A stretch of DNA of 64,000 nt from Paludibacter sp. GTDB taxonomy: Bacteria; Bacteroidota; Bacteroidia; Bacteroidales; Paludibacteraceae. This document shows, in pieces, positions 37,938 to 46,492 of the stretch (positions are counted from its first letter, which is position 1; each line of letters opens with the position of its first letter). The translations under genes were made by a program, and so were the position numbers. The notes beneath the pieces are model-generated. The model was not told the origin of the DNA. It worked only from the letters and a program-made list of their open reading frames with translations, and did no database searches. The DNA lies in the NCBI GenBank assembly GCA_024710005.1, contig JANJVQ010000016.1, forward strand, positions 1 to 64,000, written 5' to 3'.

Positions 37938-38808
37938 CACCGGCATAACAGCCCGGGAAGATTACCTGAAAATACTTCGCATTCCGGAGGAAGAGCCACA
38001 TGTGTTGCTGAAAACCTGCAACCGCATTGAGCTTTACCGGGGTGCGGGTGATATTCCGGTGGAAATCGTCAGGCATTTATTCCGGGTAGTAGCCGGCTTA
38101 GAATCCGGTCTGACCGGCGAATCGGCCATACAGGGACAAGTCAAGCTGGCGTATGAGACTGCCAAAACAAACTACAAGCTTTCACCGGCCTTGCACCGCC
38201 TGTTTCAGCAGGCATTGCGGGTAGGTAAATTAGTACGCACCCAATCGGGCATTGGCAAAGGAGCTGTTTCGCACGGACAAGCCACCGTGGAAATGATTGC
38301 TTCCAGCGGCATTGAATTAGATAAAGCCAGGATAACACTCATCGGGGTGAACAAACTCACCGAGGACACCATCCGGTTTTTGCAGCAAAGAGGTGCAGAG
38401 ACTTTGTTTGTTGCCAACCGCAGCTACCACAAAGCGTTGCCTTACGCCGAAAAATACAATTGTAAGATTTTTCACTTTGAGAATCTGACGGAAGTCCTGA
38501 TGCGTACTGATGTCCTGATTTCCGCCACTTCGGCACCATACACGGTTGTGCGCACCGATAAATTTCCGAAAAACAAACCGATGCACATTTTCGATCTGGC
38601 TTTCCCCCGGGATGTAGATGCTGCAATCGCGGATTATGCCGGTATCAGTCTATATAATATTGAAGACATTGAAGCGCGCATCCGAAAGAACCTGCACAAA
38701 CGAAGCAAAGAAATTGCCATCGCGGAAAACATCATCGCGCAGGAAGTAACATCATTTTTTAAAAGAAAACACCATGTCAGCAACATTGAAAGTCATCAGC
38801 AGAAATAG
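37903..38808 (+). CDS. hemA: Glutamyl-tRNA reductase, short form
   Basis: The enzyme would reduce glutamyl-tRNA to glutamate-1-semialdehyde, the first step of tetrapyrrole synthesis. The nucleophilic Cys is in LLKTCNRIELY (near residue 40); the conserved GQVKLAYETA and VSHGQATVEMI follow. The NADPH domain ends in VANRSYHKALPYAEKY and ISATSAPYTVV. Two oddities stand out. The protein is only 301 residues and lacks the C-terminal dimerisation domain of the roughly 420-residue form, and the Rossmann glycine motif reads LIGVNKLTEDT rather than GxGxxG. It overlaps its neighbours by 35 bp on both sides. Assignment is firm; full activity is less certain. Confidence 0.88.
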   Translation: MMVYYSSISQFNTGITAREDYLKILRIPEEEPHVLLKTCNRIELYRGAGDIPVEIVRHLFRVVAGLESGLTGESAIQGQVKLAYETAKTNYKLSPALHRLFQQALRVGKLVRTQSGIGKGAVSHGQATVEMIASSGIELDKARITLIGVNKLTEDTIRFLQQRGAETLFVANRSYHKALPYAEKYNCKIFHFENLTEVLMRTDVLISATSAPYTVVRTDKFPKNKPMHIFDLAFPRDVDAAIADYAGISLYNIEDIEARIRKNLHKRSKEIAIAENIIAQEVTSFFKRKHHVSNIESHQQK

Positions 38809-40810
38809 CAAACTTGCTATCTTGCAAACACAGGAATTCTTCGGTGAATTTCCGGAGCTGACCTATACCCTCATCACCCTGCCTTCATTTGGAGACAAAC
38901 GAAAAGACATTTCGCTGCTTGAAAATCCACCGGCAGATATTTTCACACGGGAATTAGATGCGCAAATCCTTTCGGGCGAAGCTGACATCGCCATTCATTC
39001 GGCCAAAGACCTGCCCTATCCCCTGCCGGAAGGGTTGGCATTAATTGCCCTCACACAAGCTTTTGATGAAACAGACTCTTTGGTAAGCAAACAAAATAAA
39101 AAGCTGAATGAGTTATCACCCGGCTCGAAAGTCGGCACCAGTTCGCCGGTTCGCAAACAAGAACTACTGGCATTGCGTCCCGACCTCGAAGTGGTAAGCA
39201 TCCGGGGCACCATCGAAGAACGCATCGCGCAGGTAGAGAATGGCGCCGTAGATGCCCTGATTGTTGCCAGTTGCGCCCTGAAAAGACTGAACCTGTTTCA
39301 CAGGGCAGCGGAGGTATTGCCGTTCCGCACCCATCCCTTGCAGGGTAGTCTGGCCGTAGTCGCCAAAACCGGTCGCACCGACCTGCAACAATTGTTTGCA
39401 AATGCAGACATCCGCAGAGAATACGGCAAAGTCACCTTAGTGGGTTTTGGTCCGGGCAACCCTGACCTGCTCACCATCGCCGGAGAAAAAGCGCTGCAAC
39501 AAGCCGATATCATTTATTACGACGACCTGACCGACCACGAGTTTCTGAAACAATACAAAGCAGCACAAATCTATGTGGGCAAACGAAAAGACAAGCACAG
39601 TCATGCTCAGGAAGACATTCAGCGGCTGTTACTCGATGCAGCCAGAGCCGGCAAATCGGTGGTGCGACTCAAGGGAGGCGACCCAATGGTCTTTGCCCAT
39701 GGTGGTGAAGAAGTGATTTACCTGCAAAGCAATCATGTACAAACGGAAGTCATACCGGGCATCTCGACCGGTTTAGCTGTTGCATCTTTAACGAGCATAC
39801 CCCTTACCCATCGCGGCATTGCATCTTCTGTAGCTTTTATCAGCGGACATGCAGCCGATGTGCAACTGCCCGATACCGATACCGTTGTGATTTACATGGG
39901 TGGAGCAAACATCCGTCCCATTGCTGAAAATGCCATCAGTAGGGGCAGAAAACCGGGGACAGAAGTCATGCTGGTTTACAACGTTTCCAGAAGTGACCAG
40001 CAAATATTCTTTTCTACTCTTGCTGAACTCAGTCGGGAAGAACGCACATACCCCACTCCACTCATCATCGTGGTGGGAGATGTGGTTAGCCTGAGAAATT
40101 ACCTGACACCCCAAAAACGGTCTAAGATGCTGGTTACCGGCACCCATCGCGAACAGTTTGACAAACTGGGCGAAGTCATCCATCAGCCACTGATTGAAAT
40201 TAAACGGACATCTGAAGAAGCATTAAAAGATAAAATAACAAAGTTGAAAAACTACGACTGGCTCTTTTTCACCAGTCGTTACAGCGTGCAATTCTTCTTC
40301 GAAACCCTGCATGGCATGGGCAAAGACAGTCGGTTCTTAGGAAACATCCGCGTTGCATCAGTGGGACGAGTAACTTCCGAAGCATTGAAAACAGCAGGCA
40401 TTATGCCCGACATACAACCCGATGACGAATCATCCGAAGGTTTACTCAGACTGATACAGGAAAAACAAATCGAACCCGGAAAGGTTTTTATTCCCCGTTC
40501 CAACCTGGGTTTAAAAGTTTTACCCGAAGGATTGCAACAACTGGGCTGGCAAGTCGAAACATTCGCCATCTACGAAAACAAGATGCCCGACAACCTGCAA
40601 CCCATCGATTTAAATGAGATAGATACAATCGTTTTCTCCTCACCTTCCTGCGTGACCAATTTTCTTCAATTATACGGAGGATTTCCCGAAGGAAAAGAAT
40701 ATGTTTTCAGGGGAAGGGAAACCGAGAAAAGATTCAAAGACATTAACATCAACCCAGACCTGTCAGGTTATAAAAACCTGACAGGTCTAATGGATAGAAC
40801 AACTACATGA
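38774..40810 (+). CDS. HemC-CobA-HemD triple fusion, HemC part truncated
   Basis: One 678-residue protein carries three consecutive siroheme steps. HemC-like residues 1-212 keep SRNSKLAILQTQ, the catalytic Asp of IHSAKDLP (D79) and GTSSPVRKQELLALRPDL with RGTIEERI. This covers only domains 1 and 2: the third domain, with the Cys that binds the dipyrromethane cofactor, is missing, and the only Cys in this part is C167. CobA (about 218-455; uroporphyrinogen-III methyltransferase) shows LVGFGPGNPDLLTI and RLKGGDPMVFAHGGEEV. HemD (about 460-650) shows LFFTSRYSVQFFF, ASVGRVTSEAL and VFSSPSCVTNF. The last 20 codons include a palindromic repeat (40756-40788). The protein overlaps hemA by 35 bp and hemB by 4 bp. 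Confidence 0.92.
   Translation: MSATLKVISRNSKLAILQTQEFFGEFPELTYTLITLPSFGDKRKDISLLENPPADIFTRELDAQILSGEADIAIHSAKDLPYPLPEGLALIALTQAFDETDSLVSKQNKKLNELSPGSKVGTSSPVRKQELLALRPDLEVVSIRGTIEERIAQVENGAVDALIVASCALKRLNLFHRAAEVLPFRTHPLQGSLAVVAKTGRTDLQQLFANADIRREYGKVTLVGFGPGNPDLLTIAGEKALQQADIIYYDDLTDHEFLKQYKAAQIYVGKRKDKHSHAQEDIQRLLLDAARAGKSVVRLKGGDPMVFAHGGEEVIYLQSNHVQTEVIPGISTGLAVASLTSIPLTHRGIASSVAFISGHAADVQLPDTDTVVIYMGGANIRPIAENAISRGRKPGTEVMLVYNVSRSDQQIFFSTLAELSREERTYPTPLIIVVGDVVSLRNYLTPQKRSKMLVTGTHREQFDKLGEVIHQPLIEIKRTSEEALKDKITKLKNYDWLFFTSRYSVQFFFETLHGMGKDSRFLGNIRVASVGRVTSEALKTAGIMPDIQPDDESSEGLLRLIQEKQIEPGKVFIPRSNLGLKVLPEGLQQLGWQVETFAIYENKMPDNLQPIDLNEIDTIVFSSPSCVTNFLQLYGGFPEGKEYVFRGRETEKRFKDININPDLSGYKNLTGLMDRTTT
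40756..40788 (+). repeat. Palindromic repeat inside the hemD end of the fusion gene
   Basis: AGACCTGTCAGGTT and AACCTGACAGGTCT form perfect 14-bp arms around five bases. It encodes DLSGYKNLTGL at the C-terminus. The word resembles dispersed intergenic repeats seen in other Bacteroidota. Confidence 0.75.
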
Positions 40811-41772
40811 AACGATTCAGACCATACCGTACTGATGCGGCAACCCGCGAGCAATACTCCGATGTACAAGTACAGGCACCCGATTTTATCTATCCGCTTT
40901 TCATCGTGGAAGGGAAAAATCAGCAACAAATCATCAATACCTTGCCGGGGGTATTTCGGTTTTCAATCGACAGGCTTTCGGATGAACTTGCTGAGATAAC
41001 GGCGTTAGGCATCAGCAAGGTTTTATTATTCGGGGTAATTGACGATGCCCTGAAGAACCCCGAAGGAACAGCCGGCTATGATCCGGATTCCCTGGTTTGT
41101 CGCACTGTACGCTATATCAAACAACACTTCCCGCGAATCACGGTTTTCACGGATGTTTGTCTGTGCGAATACACGTCGCACGGTCACTGCGGATTATTGC
41201 ACGGCGACCAAATCGAGAACGACAGCACCTTGCCCGTGCTTGCCCGCATCGCCTTGTCGCACGCGCAGGCCGGGGCCGACTTCGTAGCGCCATCAGCCAT
41301 GATGGACGGACAGGTACAGGCCATCCGGGAAGCATTGACATCGGCCGGATTGAAAACAAAGATTTTGTCCTATTCGGCCAAATACGCATCTTCGTTTTAC
41401 GGTCCTTTCAGGGATGCGGCAGGTTCGGCGCCTTCGTTCGGTGACCGCAAAAGCTACCAGATGGATTACCGCACCCGCGATCAGGGATTAGCTGAAATTG
41501 CCGCAGACATAGAAGAAGGAGCAGATTGGGTGATGGTGAAGCCCGCGCAGACTTACCTTGATATCATCCAGCGGGCAGCGGTTGCATTTCCGAAAACGCC
41601 TTTAGCCGCCTATCAGGTTTCCGGAGAATATGCCATGCTGAAAAATGCGGCAGAAAGCCATTTATTAAACGAAGAGCAGGCATTCAAAGAAAGCTTAACT
41701 GCCATCAAACGTGCCGGCGCTCAATACATCATCAGTTATTATGCAAAAGAGTTTATCCGAAAAGGCTTATAA
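40807..41772 (+). CDS. hemB: Delta-aminolevulinic acid dehydratase (porphobilinogen synthase)
   Basis: The 321-residue enzyme condenses two 5-aminolevulinate molecules to porphobilinogen. The zinc-site cysteines are in DVCLCEYTSHGHCG (near 117-130). The active-site lysines lie in LKTKILSYSAKYASSFYGPFRDA (split across residues near 182-205) and DWVMVKPAQTYLDII (near 239-253). Its ATG overlaps the stop of the fusion gene by 4 bp, and its 3' end overlaps hemL by 32 bp. Length is typical for the zinc-dependent bacterial enzyme. Confidence 0.97.
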   Translation: MKRFRPYRTDAATREQYSDVQVQAPDFIYPLFIVEGKNQQQIINTLPGVFRFSIDRLSDELAEITALGISKVLLFGVIDDALKNPEGTAGYDPDSLVCRTVRYIKQHFPRITVFTDVCLCEYTSHGHCGLLHGDQIENDSTLPVLARIALSHAQAGADFVAPSAMMDGQVQAIREALTSAGLKTKILSYSAKYASSFYGPFRDAAGSAPSFGDRKSYQMDYRTRDQGLAEIAADIEEGADWVMVKPAQTYLDIIQRAAVAFPKTPLAAYQVSGEYAMLKNAAESHLLNEEQAFKESLTAIKRAGAQYIISYYAKEFIRKGL

Positions 41773-43060
41773 AGAAGCGGTTGAATTCATCCCCGGCGGG
41801 GTGAACAGTCCGGTACGCGCCCTGAAAAGCGTGGGTGCAACCCCCATCTTTGTAAAAAATGCAAAGGGAGCTACCTTCACCGACATCGACGGCAACGACT
41901 ACATCGACTTTTGTCTCTCGTGGGGCGTTTTCATCCACGGACATGCACATCCTGCCGTTAATCAGGCAGCAGTCGATGCCATACAACACGGTACCAGTTA
42001 CGGCATCCCTTCCTTACAAGAAACCACGCTGGCTAAGTTGGTAGTCGGCGCTGTACCCTCCATCGAGAAAGTCCGCTTTGTCAACTCAGGCACCGAGGCG
42101 GTTATGAGCGCTATTCGTTTAGCCAGGGCATACACCGGCAGGGACCTTATCGTGAAATTCGACGGGTGCTATCATGGTCATGCCGACCACCTGTTGGTAG
42201 CTGCCGGTTCGGGAGTAGCCGGACTAAGCGCTTCTTCGTCCAAAGGAGTACCGGCAGATTTCACGCGACATACCATCAGTCTGCCCTTTAACGACCTGGC
42301 CGGTGTAAAAGATTTATTCACTACCCATGGCGATAAGATCGCGGCCGTCATCACCGAACCCGTACCTGCCAACATGGGCGTGGTGTTGCCCCATGAAGAC
42401 TTCCTGCCGGGATTGCGCGAAATCACCCAACAACACGGTGCTTTACTGATATTCGACGAGGTTATAACCGGCTTCCGGCTTTCCAAGGGTGGTGCTCAGG
42501 AACTCTATGGCATTCAACCCGACCTCACCACCCTTGGCAAGATCGTTGGAGGAGGCTTTCCCGCAGCGGCATTTGGTGGCAGGGCAGACATCATGGACAT
42601 GCTGGCGCCGCTGGGCGAGGTCTATCAGGCCGGGACGCTCTCGGGCAACCCCGTGGCCATGTCGGCAGGCATCCGGACCCTGCAACTGCTCGAATCCGCT
42701 GATTTTTATCCGGATTTACAAGCCAAAACCGATTGGTTTATAAACGAACTTAAACAAATCATCAAAGGAAAAGACATCCAGCTGAATCACGTTGGTTCTA
42801 TGTTCACCCTCTTTTTCTCACGGGATAAAATCAACAATTTCGAAGATGCAGCCAAGGCCGATGCTACCCGGTTCGGACAATTCTACCGGAATATGCTCGA
42901 ACAGCACATCTATTTATCTCCCTCACCCTTCGAAGCCAATTTTATTTCTGTCGCCCACACGAAAGAACAGCTGGAGAGGACGCTGGAAGCGTTTGTGAGA
43001 GCGGAAAACGGAAAGCGGAAAACGGAAAACGCATCTAATTCTGAAATACTGTTCGCATAA
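41741..43060 (+). CDS. hemL: Glutamate-1-semialdehyde 2,1-aminomutase
   Basis: The start used is the ATG of MQKSLSEKAY; a longer frame opens with GTG. The 439-residue PLP enzyme converts glutamate-1-semialdehyde to 5-aminolevulinate. Visible motifs are EFIPGGVNSPVRALKSVG, FVNSGTEAVMSAIRLARAYTGR, FDGCYHGHADHLL, LIFDEVITGFRL and the PLP-binding Lys in TLGKIVGGGFPAAAFGG. The last 20 residues (from RAENGKRKTEN) are translated from a GGAAAACGG-type intergenic repeat, so the C-terminus is a recent, probably neutral, extension. It is the last gene of the first operon. Confidence 0.96.
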   Translation: MQKSLSEKAYKEAVEFIPGGVNSPVRALKSVGATPIFVKNAKGATFTDIDGNDYIDFCLSWGVFIHGHAHPAVNQAAVDAIQHGTSYGIPSLQETTLAKLVVGAVPSIEKVRFVNSGTEAVMSAIRLARAYTGRDLIVKFDGCYHGHADHLLVAAGSGVAGLSASSSKGVPADFTRHTISLPFNDLAGVKDLFTTHGDKIAAVITEPVPANMGVVLPHEDFLPGLREITQQHGALLIFDEVITGFRLSKGGAQELYGIQPDLTTLGKIVGGGFPAAAFGGRADIMDMLAPLGEVYQAGTLSGNPVAMSAGIRTLQLLESADFYPDLQAKTDWFINELKQIIKGKDIQLNHVGSMFTLFFSRDKINNFEDAAKADATRFGQFYRNMLEQHIYLSPSPFEANFISVAHTKEQLERTLEAFVRAENGKRKTENASNSEILFA

Positions 43061-43149
43061 TCCTACTTTTTGTTTACTTTTTTGTAAACTTATTTCAGGA
43101 CTAGACACTCCGCTTTCCGCTTTCCGTTTTCCGCTCTCCGCTTTCCGCT
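43001..43149. repeat. Inverted pair of GGAAAACGG / CCGCTTTCCG repeats
   Basis: The left arm (43001-43032) lies inside the hemL coding end. The right arm (43108-43149) lies just ahead of the second sulfur operator. The pair has the same design as 6566-6690 and 9094-9267. Confidence 0.7.
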
Positions 43150-43168
43150 AAAAAACCTACCGCAAACA

Positions 43169-43228
43169 GGGTATAAAAATCCCATTCCGGTGGTATTTGG
43201 TAAGGCCGAATATTGAGCGAATTTTGCA
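43169..43228 (+). promoter_or_regulatory. Shared sulfur operator and promoter, copy 2 (cysDNH operon)
   Basis: Block 43169-43196 starts GGGTATAAAAAT and ends TGGTAT, with GGTAT repeats 22 bp apart. After 22 non-conserved bases comes GAATTTTGCA (43219-43228). The match to 33350-33409 is 23/28 in the operator and 10/10 in the -7 region with identical spacing. The cysD ATG follows 43 bp later. Confidence 0.75.
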
Positions 43229-43271
43229 TCAGCATAACGAAACAACGTAACGATATTAAATAAAAAACAAC

Positions 43272-44177
43272 ATGCCCCATCAGCATTTAACACACCTGAA
43301 AGAATTAGAATCCGAATCGATATACATCCTCCGGGAAGTGGCGGCGCAGTTCGAACGTCCCGCGCTGCTGTTTTCCGGAGGAAAAGATTCCATCGTGATG
43401 GCTTACTTAGCCTACAAAGCCTTTTATCCGGCTGCCATCCCCTTCCCTTTCGTGCACATCGACACGGGACATAATTTCGAGGAAACCCTGACTTACCGCG
43501 ATGACTTAATAAAGAAACTCGGCGCTCGTTTGATTGTCGGCTCTGTGGAAGAATCCATCCGTCAGGGTCGTGTGGTGGAAGAAAAAGGATTTTCTGCCAG
43601 CCGCAATAAACTGCAAACTGTCACCCTGCTCGACACCCTGGCCGAATATAAATTCGATGCTGCAATGGGTGGAGCGCGGCGCGACGAGGAAAAAGCCCGC
43701 GCCAAAGAGCGGTTCTTCTCTCACCGCGATGAGTTCGGACAGTGGGATCCGAAGAACCAGCGACCAGAGCTCTGGAATATCTTCAACGGAAAAAAACAAC
43801 CGGGCGAGCATTTCCGGATATTTCCTATCAGCAACTGGACGGAAATGGACATCTGGCAATACATCCTGCAGGAAAACATTCCGCTGCCTTCGTTGTACTA
43901 CACCCACGAGCGGGAGGTTTTCGAACGCGACGGTATCATCTATGCCGCTTTACCGGCCATGCCCCGCCGTCCGAAAGAAACCCCTGTGGTGGAAAGGGTT
44001 CGCTGCCGTACCATAGGCGACATTACCTGTACGGGCCTCACCCGCTCCAATGCGAATTCATTAGAAGACATCATCGCCGAAATTGCGGGTTCACGCATCA
44101 CCGAGAGAGGTGGCCGCGCCGACGATAAACGTTCCGAAGCCGCCATGGAAGACCGCAAAAAAGCGGGGTATTTTTAA
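43272..44177 (+). CDS. cysD: Sulfate adenylyltransferase subunit 2
   Basis: The 301-residue protein is the ATP-sulfurylase catalytic subunit that makes adenosine phosphosulfate (APS) from sulfate and ATP, driven by GTP hydrolysis in CysN. The PP-loop is LLFSGGKDSIVMAYLA (near residues 33-48). Other family motifs are HIDTGHNFEETLTYRD, GGARRDEEKARAKERFFSHRDEFGQWDPK (split) and the C-terminal RCRTIGDITCTG and RGGRADD. Length matches E. coli CysD (302). It is the first gene after the second sulfur operator. Confidence 0.97.
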   Translation: MPHQHLTHLKELESESIYILREVAAQFERPALLFSGGKDSIVMAYLAYKAFYPAAIPFPFVHIDTGHNFEETLTYRDDLIKKLGARLIVGSVEESIRQGRVVEEKGFSASRNKLQTVTLLDTLAEYKFDAAMGGARRDEEKARAKERFFSHRDEFGQWDPKNQRPELWNIFNGKKQPGEHFRIFPISNWTEMDIWQYILQENIPLPSLYYTHEREVFERDGIIYAALPAMPRRPKETPVVERVRCRTIGDITCTGLTRSNANSLEDIIAEIAGSRITERGGRADDKRSEAAMEDRKKAGYF

Positions 44178-44182
44178 TTCAT

Positions 44183-44255
44183 GTCACCAGACACCGGACG
44201 CCAGACGCCAGACACCGGACATCAGACTGGAGACCGGAGTCTGGTGTCTGGTGAC
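44183..44255. repeat. GACACCGGACGCCAGAC-type word repeat with inverted ends
   Basis: Perfect 13-bp ends GTCACCAGACACC (44183-44195) and GGTGTCTGGTGAC (44243-44255) enclose tandem CCAGAC/GGAGAC words between cysD and cysN. This can form a strong hairpin in the operon mRNA. Confidence 0.7.
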
Positions 44256-44269
44256 TAAAACAAAAAAAA

Positions 44270-45571
<1,302 letters not shown>

Positions 45572-45631
45572 GGTAATGTATAGTATGTAAATAAACCATA
45601 TAAGTCATATAAGATCATATTAGCTAATCAC

Positions 45632-46339
45632 ATGAACCCCGAAAAAAACATTGCACAATTTAACCAACAATTCGCGGGCAAGTCACCGGAATTTGTACTT
45701 ACCTATTTCCTGCATGCCTACAGTGGCCGGATAGCCTTGTCGTCGAGCCTTAGCATCGAAGACCAGATGCTCACCGACCTGATTGCCAACATCGCACCGG
45801 CTACGCGGATATTCACGCTGGATACCGGCCGCCTGTTTCCGGAGACTTACAGCCTGATTGAAAGAACCAGGATGAAATACCCCATCACGCTCGAAGTATT
45901 CTTTCCGGATGCTGCCGAAGTGGAAAACATGGTTCGGGAATATGGCATCAACCTGTTCTATGAAAGTGCTGAACTTCGCAAAAAATGTTGTCATGTCAGG
46001 AAAATACAGCCACTGAAGCGGGCCTTTCAGGGACTGGAAGTCTGGATATGCGGGTTACGCCGCGAACAATCCGTCACCCGGCACGACATGCAACTCATTG
46101 AATGGGATGCATCAAACGGACTCATCAAACTGAATCCGCTGATTGATTATACCGAAGCACAGGTTTGGGAGTACATCAAAACCAATCAGGTTCCTTATAA
46201 TAAGCTGCACGACCGTGGTTTTCCGAGCATTGGCTGTCAGCCCTGTACCCGCGCTATTGAACCCGGGGAAGATGTCCGTGCCGGCAGGTGGTGGTGGGAA
46301 AACCCGGAGCAAAAAGAATGCGGACTACATAAAAGGTAA
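45632..46339 (+). CDS. cysH: Adenylyl-sulfate (APS) reductase, [4Fe-4S] type
   Basis: The 235-residue enzyme reduces APS to sulfite with thioredoxin. The modified PP-loop region is IALSSSLSIEDQMLTDLI. The cluster cysteines are both present: CC in KKCCHVRKIQPL and CxxC in SIGCQPCTRAI. The catalytic Cys is in the terminal KECGLHKR. The cluster cysteines and the lack of cysC indicate use of APS rather than PAPS. Its last 258 bp are duplicated at 56015-56272. It is the last gene of the second sulfate operon. Confidence 0.95.
   Translation: MNPEKNIAQFNQQFAGKSPEFVLTYFLHAYSGRIALSSSLSIEDQMLTDLIANIAPATRIFTLDTGRLFPETYSLIERTRMKYPITLEVFFPDAAEVENMVREYGINLFYESAELRKKCCHVRKIQPLKRAFQGLEVWICGLRREQSVTRHDMQLIEWDASNGLIKLNPLIDYTEAQVWEYIKTNQVPYNKLHDRGFPSIGCQPCTRAIEPGEDVRAGRWWWENPEQKECGLHKR
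46064..46321. repeat. 258-bp direct repeat, left copy (inside cysH)
   Basis: It matches 56015-56272 with three differences that I can see, at a constant offset of 9951 bp. The left copy is part of the intact cysH gene. Confidence 0.93.
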
Positions 46340-46492
46340 TGTGCTGTATCCGTTAAAGGGGTAAGGTAAAATTTTTCCGCAGGATAACAAAACGTTAACA
46401 ACCCACCCAAAAATATGGTGCTACACAAAGCTACAATAATACTTTCATAGAAAAACAGTTAACCGTTTTTTACTTTGGGCAGGTCATCAACA

